64,000 nt of DNA from assembly GCF_963678635.1 (NCBI RefSeq), contig NC_087071.1, positions 39,697,797 to 39,761,796 on the forward strand, in the 5' to 3' direction. Source of the stretch: Symsagittifera roscoffensis. Its lineage: Eukaryota > Xenacoelomorpha > Acoela > Convolutidae. A model generated the notes under the pieces. It did no database searches, was not told the origin of the DNA, and was given only the letters and a program-made list of their open reading frames with translations. Position 1 is the first letter of the stretch, and each line of letters begins with the position of its first letter. Position numbers and translations under genes: made by a program. Of this stretch, positions 24,661 to 35,355 are shown one piece after another.

Positions 24661-25831
24661 GTTTTGAGTACACTTTTGGCTGATATGCAAAACCAATTTC
24701 GGTATGACAGATTCAAAAAAAAAACGCACGTCACAAAGTCGATTGAAAAAAGAAGCAAAAAGCAAATTTCGTCTAATAAAAAAATGAACCCACTGTGAAA
24801 ACTGTTCCGTACTAAAAGAATAGGAGAATTTATGCCGAAAACACAAACAACGGGCTTTCATCTGTATTGCAGAAACGAAGCGTTGTTTTTAAAACAACTA
24901 ATTCCAGCGACGTTTGTTTTTATCAAAAAATAAGTTTTCTGACTGCAATGAAACTCCGTTTTTAAAAACTGTCGTGATTTTTGTTTCTGACATGATTCTG
25001 TGCATCAAAAAAATTTATAAAAATGTCAAAAGTCACCTGCAAACTTAATCATATATCAACCATCAACTGACTTTGAGCAGCAAAGGTAGAAAGTCAGCTT
25101 CAAAAACGCTGGACTGAAATTAATTACAATCATCGATTTTTTCATTTTTATTTTATTCGAAAAACTGTCCAGATTTTAGTGTATTAGGTCTATACATTTG
25201 GTGGTTCTTTCTTACTCCTTATTTCATTGTTTTTCGTTTAAAAAAAACAGCTTTCACATGCTAAAATGGATGAATGTATGATTTATGATGTATGATACAA
25301 AACAAATGCGAAATTGTTTACGATGTTCACAACTGGATCATTCGTTCATGTCTTGTTCGGACGGTTGTATGTTCACAAAAGTTGACCGTGACTCATGTAA
25401 ATTTTTAATGGAATAAACCTAAGCTTAAATAGATTTTGAAATAAAAACAAAAAAGCGGGTTGGTTTCGAAAACGAACCATACTATCGTTTATCATTGATC
25501 AAGGCTCCTGTATCTGACAATTGGTGAGATGATTGGTAAAGTTCAGAAGTTCGCCAGAAATGCCTACTTGGTAAGATTGTTTCTTTGTTGACTCTCAAAC
25601 TAATTTTGCATTAAAATTTTTATTATTAATAGATAAATCACACTTCCGGTTTACTTGCTTCCATTATTAGTGGGCAAGTTTTAAACAAGCGAACTAAAGT
25701 GTTAAATTACGATTCTGCATCGAAGTTCTAAGATTTTAGGGCAATCATTTTTTCTTGGAACTCTTTTCCAAAGGTCTGTGGCAATGGTCATATTGTCGCA
25801 TTGTCACAAAATTGACCTGCGGTCAGAATAA
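24661..25831. other. No gene seen
   Basis: AT-rich sequence. The 88-codon minus-strand frame overlapping its left edge has no recognisable product, no neighbouring exon and no conserved copy. Confidence 0.4.
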
Positions 25832-26229
25832 TGAGTTAAGTCCGAAGTGGTTAACTCATAGATTAATTTCGGATAGGGTACACCGTCTGCTCGTCACGCT
25901 ATCTTATTTTCGGCCGGATAGATTCGTGCAACTTCTTAGTCTAATACCGATCCTAATCTTACTCTTATACTATCTAGTCTCAGGTTGTTTAACTAGTCTC
26001 TGCTAGGCTCAATAGATCTAGGGTATACTGGTTTATTGCGGCTGCTGAAGTTCTCTTGAAGAGGCAACTAAATTCTAAGTTAAATTCAAATCTCTCTGGT
26101 GCTGAAATTACAAGTAATTTCAGCACTTACAAATAAGTGGGTTGTTAGTTAGATGGATCATGATTGGTTAATCTTAAATACTTTACACTGGTAAAAAATC
26201 TAAACTAATATAGTTTAGATCAGGTTCCA
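25832..26229 (-). repeat. Lone LTR of the element-1 family
   Basis: Starts TGAGTTAAG and ends CAGGTTCCA on plus. It matches the 410-bp LTRs of element 1 in the same orientation with scattered differences (about 398 bp), and retains the 13-bp-arm palindrome. No internal element sequence follows. The adjacent 4-mers (ATAA left, ATTT right) do not match, so it is a solo LTR with decayed flanks or a rearranged end. Confidence 0.85.
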
Positions 26230-28589
26230 ATTTAGTTTAAATTTGAAGGTGACACTTATTTCAGAAACTTAATACGTTGTCCGATAAACAATCAACAGCT
26301 GTATAAGTTTGAATATTTATACGCACGTGCACAAAAGTTTGGAAAATTAGCACGCAAAAACTGGAATTCATAAACAGAGTAACAGTTATCAGCCACAACC
26401 TCAACGGACTGTAATGACATGAACCGCACACTAAATGCCGCGCAAAAATCTAAAACTAAAGAAATATAAAATTTGGGACACCTGAAAAATTATTTGTTAT
26501 AAGACCTATACGTAACGGATTTGCACGTTTCTTACTTTGGCAATAGAGTCTGTACCATCCCTCAAGTTTCTTTTAAAAAACTCCCCCTTTTATAACTTAT
26601 GTGCAATAGTAACCATGGTTAATTTCTACTGGCAATCATATCGCTCAATTCTACTGGCACGGTTACAGCCTATTTTGTGTGTGGAGGAACTTTGTATTCG
26701 GGTCTGTTTATTTTTTTTGTTTTCCACGCAACATTAGGTAGCACAAACAATCACTGAACAAGCTTGAGTGATATATCTTGTTAAAGCCCTCTCAGTCGTG
26801 ATTTGAACCACATAAAATTTTATCGAACATTTTTTTTTGTCGAGGAAAACAGGGGTGAAATTTTTGATTTTTTCTCTAACTTAGAGCGAATAAAGCGAGT
26901 AATTGAGAGTTTTACAGCTCCATTTGTGAACCAGAAACTTCAAAAAATAATCAAAAAAATTTTTCTGCTAAAAAATTTGAATTTTTTAAGAAATGTTTGA
27001 AATTTTTTACATTTTTTTGATTTTCTAGTAAACTTTCTAAAATATTTGCGTCTAGTTTGCCTATAAAACTCTGAAGGTCACTTATGCCTAAAATATAGTT
27101 TTATATCACACCCTAAGCAGAAAAAAACTTCACTAATTTGAAAAAAAGTAGCTTTTTCTTGTAGTTTTGTAAAGACTATGGTTGGAACAATCTGTGCTAC
27201 TTGCACAGTAACCGGCTGTTCCTGTTTTGTTACGCCAACCACTGAAAAAAATGTACAAAACGATCATAATTGTTAATGTGATTTCTCTCAAACACTTTTT
27301 TAAAACAATTGTAAATGCTATATTATTTTTGTTATAGAGACACAATAAAGTTATTTTGACTACAGCCTGTTTGACGCTTTTCTGCATCTGTCTGAAAGAG
27401 GAAACAGGACACCAAACAATTAGTTTCAACGCTGAAGATAAAAAACAGATCCCAATGGAGCAGACTTTCAAGGTAATTTCACGATGAGTGGCAACAAGGC
27501 GAAACACTTTTAAATTCGTAGCCACTCATATACACAAATCTAGTTTCTAGACTGAAACTCAAGCAAGATTTGGACGCTGTTAGCTGTTTTTCAGACGATT
27601 TTGATCAAAATCTGTCTTTAAAATGAATTGTTTGACAAATTTTCACGAACTTTTGGCGGTTTCTTTTGAATACTTAAACGCACTGTACTACTGTGCACAG
27701 GGGTGTAAGCGGTCCCCACAAGCCAAATCTTTGTGACGAATTGTTGACTGATATATTTTTTCACCCAGTCAAAAAACGATACGAGAGCTTCCCTCGAAAA
27801 ACTCTTTGTTTACCCTAGATGACGAAGATGGCCAATCTTCTACGATCTAGGAAGATTCTTGCCAAAATTACCTTTTTCGTAAGATCTTGAGTGTGGCGGG
27901 ATATCTTGCAAGTTCTTAAAATATTCTTGCAAGATCTCACAAATTTATTTGCATTTTCGATAAGCAATTTGGTCTATTTAAAATGATCAGAAGCAATTCA
28001 AAGCATGCCATCTTCAGAAATCTTCTCGATACATTTTAAGTAGCGCGTTTTCAATACATCATTTAATTTGCAACATCACTCAAAACTGCGCAGGAAGAAA
28101 ATTAAATTGAAGAACAAGTAACCAACTTCTTTTTTCAACGTCGTAAAGACTTTTTGTGCGTCGAAATTCGCGTCTCAATTAAGTGGAAAAAATATTGCTA
28201 ATTTTGGTGGCACTTTTCATCATAAAGCTGAATTGGCTGTATAATTGCAGGTGCGTTGGCATTTGCTGTTTGATACCAATCAAATAGTTTCGGCAGGTGG
28301 AAATATGGTTCAAAAAACTGGTCGGCTTGCGCACATATTCTTTGTTTATCTCAGGTCGCTGCTGATACCGAGATGAGATCCAATGAGTTGAGAAGGTCGA
28401 CTAGTAGTTGCTGTTATCTAACTAAATTCAGGTTAGGATGAAGTTTTCGACTGTATAAACAGTTTTAAGCTAGAAAGATAGGAGTAAGGCAGGTTTTTTG
28501 GATATATTCTGTAATTTGTCGGGGTTGAATCATATGATCTAATTTGTCACGATTTCATGGTTTGTTTTACTGAAAGCTAGAAAAACAGA
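26230..28589. other. Gene-poor stretch with one diverged R-like remnant
   Basis: No supportable gene. A 130-codon minus frame at 27,133-27,525 is the longest; it has no recognisable domain and biased composition. At about 27,545-27,700 a diverged version of the R-unit hairpin region can be seen (CAAGCAAGATTT..GACGATTTTGATC..AAAATGA). Confidence 0.45.
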
Positions 28590-28904
28590 GCGTGGAGCGT
28601 TTTGAGGGTTTTAAAGATCTATGGCGGATTCGAATTTTGCAATGTTGCATTGCCCTACCACTTCGTCGGCTCATGCAACGCGTGCAAACTGATAGTCATA
28701 ATTCACGAGGATTGAGATCTAATAAACTCCAAACGGGTTGGCCAGTGGAAATAGGGGGAATTTTCGAGAAGCATTTTTGTCGTTGTGCTGAGCTGGCGTA
28801 GCCAGTCTCCCGAAAATCTGGTCTGATAACCGATGAGCCGGATTTTCCACTGCTGTCTCAAAGTTGATGTTTGAAGGTGAGCTGGACGCATGTTTCCAAT
28901 TATC
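28590..28904 (-). repeat. Flanking repeat, homologous to about 47,980-48,300
   Basis: Blocks such as ATGGCGGATTCGAA, TGGAAATAGGGGGA and GTTGATGTTTGAAG occur in the same order, diverged, right of element 1 at 47,980-48,300. The copy there runs on uninterrupted as GTCCTTCCCATAGG where this one is cut at CCTTC by the LTR. It therefore serves as a related, uninserted reference. Possibly old BEL pol sequence, but not securely identified. Confidence 0.6.
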
Positions 28905-28908
28905 CTTC
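28905..28908. other. Target-site duplication CTTC (left)
   Basis: CTTC directly precedes the TG of the left LTR and CTTC at 47,804-47,807 directly follows the CA of the right LTR. Four to six bases is usual for Ty3/gypsy-type integrases. Confidence 0.85.
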
Positions 28909-29318
28909 TGAGTTATGACCGATGGGTATAACTCATAGAGTAATTTCGGATAGGGTACACCGTCTGCTCGTCACGCTATCTTATTTTCGGCCGGATAGAT
29001 TCGTGCAACTTCTTAGTCTAATACCGATCCTAATCTTACTCTTATACTATCTAGTCTCAGGTTGTTTAACTAGTCTCTGCTAGGCTCAATAGATCTAGGG
29101 TATACTGGTTTATTGCGGCTGCTGAAGTGCTGGGGAGAGTTCAACTAATTTCTAAGTTAAATTCAAATCTCTCTGGTGCTGAAATTACAAGTAATTTCAG
29201 CACTTACAAATAAGTGGGTTGTTAGTTATATGGATCATGATTGGTTAATATTAAATACTTTACATTGGTAAAATATCTAATTTATCCAATCATAAAATGT
29301 AGTTTAGATCAGGTTCCA
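28909..29318 (-). repeat. 3' LTR of element 1 (410 bp)
   Basis: TG..CA ends. Read on minus it has an AATAAA (plus 29,109-29,114) that could serve polyadenylation and a TATAAGAG block that could serve as a TATA box. Near the middle is a palindrome with 13-bp arms, GTGCTGAAATTAC and its complement, at 29,176-29,203. Confidence 0.95.
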
Positions 29319-30934
29319 CCCATCCGGGTTTTACAGAGTTTTTTAGAATAGTTCTTCGGCAATTCGAAGGATGGATGATGGACGTTGGTTTTTGGCGAAC
29401 ATCATAATTTTCTTCCGTTTCCTCTTTGTTAGAGAAGTTCCAGGAAGCTGGAGTTAGAGACATAAGACGTTGTGTCTTCTAGTGACAACGACTAAGTCTT
29501 TGCAACAAACTCAAATCTGATTTCAGAATGGTTGGCTATGTCAGGTTTTTCTGTTCTTTGTGGAGAACTTCTTTTGTGTCTGATCTAGTTTGGGAATGGC
29601 GTGGAGATTGTGCGTGGAGGGGATGCCTGGTTACTCGGATCTGTACGTATACTTGAACATCGAGGTGGTCATTGGTCTAGTTCAATGAAGTCCTTTTCTG
29701 CGAAGTCAAGTCGTACTCTAAATCCTTTGAGTTGTGATTGTGAGTGGCATATCGATTGTAGTTGGCCATTCTCTCTCGAGTGTAGTGGGGTCGTTTTGTC
29801 TTTAGATGTTCGTCCTTGGTGTTGTATTCTGATCTATGTATTGCATAATGTAATTTACATTTTATAAAACTTTTATTTGTTTAATATTTTTTAATTATGA
29901 TTTTAGTTAGTTGTTTTCACAAAAGCTTTTTGTTTTAGTTCGGTTATTTTGAAGAGTTACTCACCCTTGAGTAGCTCTTATTAAAAATAGAGGTGTGGTC
30001 ACAAAGCGTGGATGTAGCGCGGTGGGTTAGGCCGGCTATAGAGCATGCTCAGGACGTCCTTCCTGGTGGGTTAGGCCAGGAGTGGGAGTATGATTTCATG
30101 CGGTTTTTGTGAGGGGTCCTGTTATGTGACAACGTTTTATGTTGAGTTGTTGTGGTTTTTTCTTATGTCTTGTTGGTTGTGTCCTTTTTTCAAAAATCAA
30201 ATTGTTTGTGGTATGGGTTCGTCTTTCGACTTTTTTGTGTTTTATTATTTCTTTCTGAGACTTTATAATAGTCTTCAAAAGAATAATTTATCCAGTTTTA
30301 AACTGGGTTAATCCGGTTTGGGTACCGTTGGTTTCCTTTTCTTAGTCATGCTGTTATTCTATGATTTGTGGTATTTAGTAAGCTGCGTTGGTTAGTTTTG
30401 TTTAGTATATGATTCCTTTCCAACCGGGTTAAAGGAAAGTTTAAAACGTGTTATCTTGTGTTAGAGTTGTTGAGTGTTAAAACTTGAAACTGAAATTTAT
30501 TATTTTAAACAATTCTTCGTGGGCGAGCTGTGCGAGTGTGGATAGAATTTCTGTGCGAATAAATGAGAATATCAAAAGGTTAGTTCTGCATTTGCGTTTT
30601 ATCAATTTACTACATAGAATTTTGAATTTTACTGCTTTTTATTGGGAAAAATTAAGTTACAAATTTTCATCATTATTAGATTTACTGCTTGGGGGAAAAA
30701 TTTATAAATGAATTTACTGCATTGGTATTAAATTGATTAAATTTATGAGTGTAAAAGATTAATAGAATTTTGAAATTGTTTGAAGAAGTTTTCAATTTTT
30801 TATATTTTTTTTTTGTGAATTTTTTAGATGATTGTCGGATGAAGGCTAAAAATTTAAAGAAAACATGGATAAAGAATGGTGAGTGTCTAATATTGTAATT
30901 AGTTAGTAATATACATTTAATTCATACTTACCTG
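29319..30934 (-). other. 3' non-coding region of element 1
   Basis: 1.6 kb between the stop of the last ORF and the 3' LTR, with no continuous frame. The bases abutting the LTR (GGATGGG in element sense) are a short polypurine run and could be the plus-strand primer site, though weak. It includes the tRNA-like module at about 30,018-30,095. Parts align with 6,481-7,749 of copy A. Confidence 0.7.
30018..30095 (+). other. tRNA/SINE-like module, antisense to element 1
   Basis: On plus, GTGGATG precedes TAGCGCGGTGGG, which fits 11 of 12 A-box positions. It is followed by GGCCGGCTATAGAGCATGCTC (palindrome GAGCATGCTC), GGACGTCC and a CCTGG..CCAGG hairpin. The module is shared with copy A (7,255-7,335, minus) and with the R units. 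No good B box, so Pol III activity is only a possibility. Confidence 0.5.
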
Positions 30935-32740
30935 TTAGTTGTCGGGGAAAAAACCGTGGGGGAAGATGTCGTGGATGAGATCGGAAGTTGTTAGTAGTTT
31001 AGCTAAGATGCGGATGATATTTTTAGTTTGAAGCAGTGGCCAAAGCAATTGAAGTGCCTTAATGGTGGTTAGTTCTTCAGTGCCAACTGCAAACTCGTAA
31101 GGTGTGTTTTGGATTAGATTATATAATTTGTGATTGAATTTAGTGTTGTGGATGAATTCTAAAATTGGGATTTCTATAGGTTGTACAAACTCGTGCGGGA
31201 TAAGGAAGGGTCGGGATTCTTCGGCGTTGAAGGTCTTGGTGATGGGACAAAAGATGTACATTTGGGTTATGGGATCATAGTTGCGAAGAATACCATGAAG
31301 GTTAGTATCTTTAATGCAATATGTGAAATTTAGGAAAAATGGTGAAGTGTATTTGGAATTAATGAATTGAAAACGATGGTGTGGTTGTCTAGAGGGTGTG
31401 TGTAGGTCAAAGTGATTTTGGATGAAGCGATAATAACTATATGTGTGGGTTTGTTTAGTGCGCAACATAATATCGTGTGAGCAGTGTAAATCTCTTTCGT
31501 GTGGTGCAAGGAAATGAAAGGTTAGTGAAAATATTTGGAAGCGTTCTTTAAAACTTTCGTATGCTTGTGTGTCTATTAGTGCTTCTGAAATAATGTGGTC
31601 AAACTTTCGATCGAAGATGTTTAATGTAAATACATATGGTGTTGTGATGAAAAATTTCTCGGTGATTTGTGGATTAGCGAAGCGATCGTCGTCTAAGAAT
31701 TGATCTTGGTTAGCTCTGATGATGTTATGATCATAGTATTCGAGTGTATATTCATTAGCTCTAGGTGCAGTGTGTGTTTTTAGTGATTTTTTATATCCAA
31801 CGTAAGTAAATTGTCTAGCGGTTAGTGGTGTAGTGAGTCGATATAGCATGTCCTTATTTCGGTCTATATCGATGTGAGTGCTGGATAAAGGTAAGCAAAA
31901 GGGATTAGTAAAATAATAATATGAGGTCCAAGAGAGAGTGGGCATTAAAACGTATTCGTCTACAAAGCTGCGTGTTTCGTTAGTGTCGTGAGGGGTGTTT
32001 AAGGTGTATTGTGGGAATGAGGGTAAGGTGATAGCTAAAAACTCTTTGGTGTTAGTGTGCTTGGGATGGTTGATGTATTCACGGGCTGTTCCTGGTTTTG
32101 CTGGGAAAGGATGGTTGGGGAACTTTCTTTTAAAAGTGCGGTAAGCTCTATTAGTGTTGAGTGAAGATTCAGTAGATGTGGATGATGGTGCTAATGATTC
32201 AGTATAATTTGAAGAGGGTGTAGGGGTAGGGGGGTTGGATGAATCTATTGTGGAAGAGATTTGGTTTATGGTTGGGGTGTGAAGGTGGTAGGGTTGTTGT
32301 TGGAGGGTTACAAAATTATCTAGCTCTGGGGAGATTCGGGGGGTGTCTGGAGAATTAGATGATTGGTCAGAATGAAATGAGGAGTAGGTTGGGGTAACTT
32401 GGGAAGCATAAGAGGGTGTAGAATTGATTGGGTCAGGGTTATTTGATAATATAGGTTGAAAAGGGGGTTGAGAAAAATTTGAAGAGTTATGAAAATTATT
32501 GGATGGGGATGGTTCTGAATCGGCGAATTCATCGGGGGTTTCAATATTCGGGTTATTGAGTTGTGAGGTGGAGTATAAAACTGAGATGTGTGAATTAGTG
32601 TCGGAATTCATGCCTGATGTTACATTACTAGATGGGAAATCGGGTGGCGGAAAAGCAAAAAGTGGTATTATTGGGATGGGAGAGGTGAGGTTGGTTGGGT
32701 GGGAATTTGATCGGTGTAGGGATCCAAGTTGTCGGCTCAT
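30935..32740 (-). CDS. Last ORF of element 1: 601-aa Ser/Thr/Pro/Asn-rich protein of unknown function
   Basis: Not recognised as any known family. Residues 1-200 are low-complexity, rich in Ser, Thr, Pro and Asn, with no membrane segment. Residues 200-601 look folded, with many aromatic residues, a few Cys and a conserved C-terminal block around Met-Tyr-Ile-Phe-Cys-Pro. The ATG overlaps the TGA of the env-like gene in an ATGA (plus 32,737-32,740), suggesting translation coupled to env termination. The C-terminal 90 residues are kept in copy A with mostly conservative changes, so this is a real family protein. Its place after env would suit a structural or regulatory accessory product, but nothing in the sequence decides this. 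Confidence 0.85.
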   Translation of the reverse strand: MSRQLGSLHRSNSHPTNLTSPIPIIPLFAFPPPDFPSSNVTSGMNSDTNSHISVLYSTSQLNNPNIETPDEFADSEPSPSNNFHNSSNFSQPPFQPILSNNPDPINSTPSYASQVTPTYSSFHSDQSSNSPDTPRISPELDNFVTLQQQPYHLHTPTINQISSTIDSSNPPTPTPSSNYTESLAPSSTSTESSLNTNRAYRTFKRKFPNHPFPAKPGTAREYINHPKHTNTKEFLAITLPSFPQYTLNTPHDTNETRSFVDEYVLMPTLSWTSYYYFTNPFCLPLSSTHIDIDRNKDMLYRLTTPLTARQFTYVGYKKSLKTHTAPRANEYTLEYYDHNIIRANQDQFLDDDRFANPQITEKFFITTPYVFTLNIFDRKFDHIISEALIDTQAYESFKERFQIFSLTFHFLAPHERDLHCSHDIMLRTKQTHTYSYYRFIQNHFDLHTPSRQPHHRFQFINSKYTSPFFLNFTYCIKDTNLHGILRNYDPITQMYIFCPITKTFNAEESRPFLIPHEFVQPIEIPILEFIHNTKFNHKLYNLIQNTPYEFAVGTEELTTIKALQLLWPLLQTKNIIRILAKLLTTSDLIHDIFPHGFFPDN

Positions 32741-35355
32741 CGTGGGCTAAAAAAATGATTATTTTGAGACTGAAAAGTGGTGGTATGGGGTTGTTCAATA
32801 ATTTGTTCATAAGTATTATCATTTTGTGACTGGTGTGTCATTATATGTTGGATGGGACTTTGTGATGTGGTTGGTTGAAAATTTGGATTATGTGTGATTG
32901 CTAAATTTTGAAAATTTCGTGGGACTAGGGATAGTGGATGGTTATGTGGTAGGGGTGGTAACTGTGGTGCCGTTGGCGTTGTGTCTACGTTGTTATGTTC
33001 TTCGTCGTATGTGTTTTGTCGTGTTGCTATTTTTGTGTTGTATTCTTTTATTTGTGCGTCTAAAAGAATTTTGTTTATAGATGTAGAAAAGATTCCAAAA
33101 AATCCTGCAAAGAGTATGCGTGCTACGCTTGCTTGTCTATTTACTTGTGTGTGTATAGCACATGTGTTGTAAATTCCTTTTAAAAGTGAGAAAAGAAATC
33201 CAATAAAGTTAAACATTGCGTATAAAATAGTCAATTTTTCTAAGATGTAGTAGGGCCATCCTAGAAAATCAAGAATTTCATTTTTGAGTGTAACAAAGCT
33301 AAAAATGTTAATTGGTGATATATCTTGGGGACGGTATTTTTCACCGTTTAGATATATATAATCTTTAATATCTTTAAAATATCCGCTATAGTCTTGCGTG
33401 TAGATATCGGCAAATCCTGCGGTTTCTGCAAGTTTGCGTAAGTTTTGGTCTATTGATTGTCTTTGTATAGTGTCCATTTGTGTTAATAATTCTTGGAATT
33501 GTTGTGTTCTAATGTGATGTTGAATATCTGATTTTGAATATATTCCTATGGATTGTAAGTCTATATTTGGGTTTCGAGCGATAGCGCGAATGCTTTCTGG
33601 TGAAAATTTCTTGAGTGATTGCATTAATGTGGGATATGGAGTGAGAAGGTAATATTTATCTTCGTCAGGGTTTAGTTGTACTACATTGTGGCTATTTTCT
33701 GATCCACATGGGACTGCGGTATCCCAAAAATAGGTTCTTCGTGAAAGTGTGTCAACGAAATGTACTTTATTCTTATAAAAGATAGGGATTCTTTTATAGC
33801 ATCGTTTATCTTCAAAAACGTAGAGTGGTGATACTTTTTTAGTGCAAGTATAAAACCATAAGATGTTTCCTTCATAGTCTAAAAAATTTGATCTATTTCC
33901 TGATAATAAGTATCCTGCGTAGGGTATTTTTAATACTGCTAGTGCAAGTGATTGTAATATTTGTGTTCGTTCTAATTCGCATAGTTGGTGTAATGTTTCT
34001 AATTCGGAGAGTGACATTTCTTGAAAAATGCGGCTAATTGTATAATCTAGTTTCATGTCTAAGTGAATATCATAGTGGATATTACCGAAATATGTAGTAT
34101 TCATTAGTGATAATTCTTGTAAACGTGTGCTATGAGCGTCTTGGGGTTTTAGATGTCCACCAGGTTGACCTGTGCTTTTTTGGAATTTGACTGGTATATA
34201 TGATGTTCCTTCATTTTGGCGTTTACCTGTGGCGTATGGGTCGATTTTTATCTTTCCAGTGGTCATGTCGAATCCATTTTCGTATTCAACTAGTATTTCA
34301 GAGTATTGTGTTTTATGGAGTGGATTTCTATATTTACATGCAAGTTCTGTTTCTTGATATATTTGAAAACGTGTTAATTTATTTTCTATTTTGTGAATGT
34401 TTCGAAAATCAGTACTTATTTTTCGTGATGGATTTACTTGTTCATATGGTATTGATTGTATGAAATATTTGTCGTGAAATTTGATCATACGAGCGTGTAT
34501 TCTTGCTACTTGAAATGTTGTACATGTGTCTTCAGGGAACCAAACAATTGTTGCTTGTGTTCTTGTTGTAGGGTCACAATAACCTTGATCATTTTTACAA
34601 GGTAATCTGATTCCTTGATAGATCATTGTGTTATCTGATAAATCTCGTGTGAGTTGTATTTTTTCGAGTTGTATTTTCCAATCGAAAAACATTATTTCTT
34701 GGTATCCTTTATTTTTTGTGTCTGCTTTGCAGTTTGATGGGTCATTTATACCAATGTGTGGTATCCAATGTTTATCGTGTATGTCATAGGTTAATCGTCC
34801 GTGTGCGCCGTTATATGGGTATTTGTCATCTAGTTTTATATGTCCTTGGTGTCTTTCAAGTTGTGATTGATGTATAGAGTCTGAAAAAACTTGAAAGTAT
34901 ACTAACTTTCTTTCGGAGTTTTTATTTTGTGTGATGTTTAGTCTAAGTAATTCATTTTTACAATAGTCGGGATTGAGATGTAAAAGTCGTTCTATTTTAC
35001 TCTGATAGAATGATTCATGGTCAAGTCGGTTTTTATTTCCGTTCGAGACTTGTGAACAATGTACTTTCTTTTCGGAAAATGTTGCTGTGAATTTATAACC
35101 TGTAACTGTTGTTGCTCGGGCTTTTGAATAGAGTGTTGCTATTACATTTGTAGTTTCTATAGCTTGTGGTTCTGTTTCGCATTGTGATACTTGATTTATT
35201 GCATACTTGTGTAGTGTTTTTTGTTCGTTTTCTTCACAATCGTAATGTGTTACTAGTAAATCTTGGGGTCCTGTGCGGGGAGAAGGGTTGATATTTTGAT
35301 TTGAAGTTACTAGAAAAAGGAGTTGGAGAAAATTTAATATTTTTAGAATATACAT
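32737..35355 (-). CDS. env: Env-like membrane glycoprotein (872 aa)
   Basis: Predicted type I membrane glycoprotein. An N-terminal hydrophobic signal is at residues 1-18, followed by a large Cys-containing ectodomain. A strongly hydrophobic segment at about 708-733 and a second at about 745-765 come before a polar tail rich in Pro, Gln and Asn. Around 480-560 lies a Cys-rich module: a Tyr-Thr-Cys, then an Arg-Cys-Tyr-x-x-Ile-Pro-Ile block, a Phe-Val-Asp block and a Val-Pro-Cys. This pattern recalls class III fusion proteins (herpes gB-like, including chuvirus-type glycoproteins found in some arthropod elements); that link is inference. No clear furin site is seen. The ATG lies inside the end of ORFx, and its TGA overlaps the next ATG. 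Copy A keeps a relic, and four fragments of residues about 408-490 occur at 51-56 kb. Confidence 0.82.
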   Translation of the reverse strand: MYILKILNFLQLLFLVTSNQNINPSPRTGPQDLLVTHYDCEENEQKTLHKYAINQVSQCETEPQAIETTNVIATLYSKARATTVTGYKFTATFSEKKVHCSQVSNGNKNRLDHESFYQSKIERLLHLNPDYCKNELLRLNITQNKNSERKLVYFQVFSDSIHQSQLERHQGHIKLDDKYPYNGAHGRLTYDIHDKHWIPHIGINDPSNCKADTKNKGYQEIMFFDWKIQLEKIQLTRDLSDNTMIYQGIRLPCKNDQGYCDPTTRTQATIVWFPEDTCTTFQVARIHARMIKFHDKYFIQSIPYEQVNPSRKISTDFRNIHKIENKLTRFQIYQETELACKYRNPLHKTQYSEILVEYENGFDMTTGKIKIDPYATGKRQNEGTSYIPVKFQKSTGQPGGHLKPQDAHSTRLQELSLMNTTYFGNIHYDIHLDMKLDYTISRIFQEMSLSELETLHQLCELERTQILQSLALAVLKIPYAGYLLSGNRSNFLDYEGNILWFYTCTKKVSPLYVFEDKRCYKRIPIFYKNKVHFVDTLSRRTYFWDTAVPCGSENSHNVVQLNPDEDKYYLLTPYPTLMQSLKKFSPESIRAIARNPNIDLQSIGIYSKSDIQHHIRTQQFQELLTQMDTIQRQSIDQNLRKLAETAGFADIYTQDYSGYFKDIKDYIYLNGEKYRPQDISPINIFSFVTLKNEILDFLGWPYYILEKLTILYAMFNFIGFLFSLLKGIYNTCAIHTQVNRQASVARILFAGFFGIFSTSINKILLDAQIKEYNTKIATRQNTYDEEHNNVDTTPTAPQLPPLPHNHPLSLVPRNFQNLAITHNPNFQPTTSQSPIQHIMTHQSQNDNTYEQIIEQPHTTTFQSQNNHFFSPR

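Noticed and set aside
27133-27525. 130-codon minus frame
   Set aside because: No recognisable domain, no splice-linked neighbours, and biased composition in AT-rich DNA; it may be a chance frame.
30018-30095. A true tRNA gene
   Set aside because: The A-box match is good, but no B box, no cloverleaf and no anticodon arm can be drawn; kept only as a tRNA-like module.
29601-30311. Plus-strand frames in the 3' region of element 1
   Set aside because: They lie antisense in a non-coding region and are broken in copy A; shadows of AT-skewed sequence.
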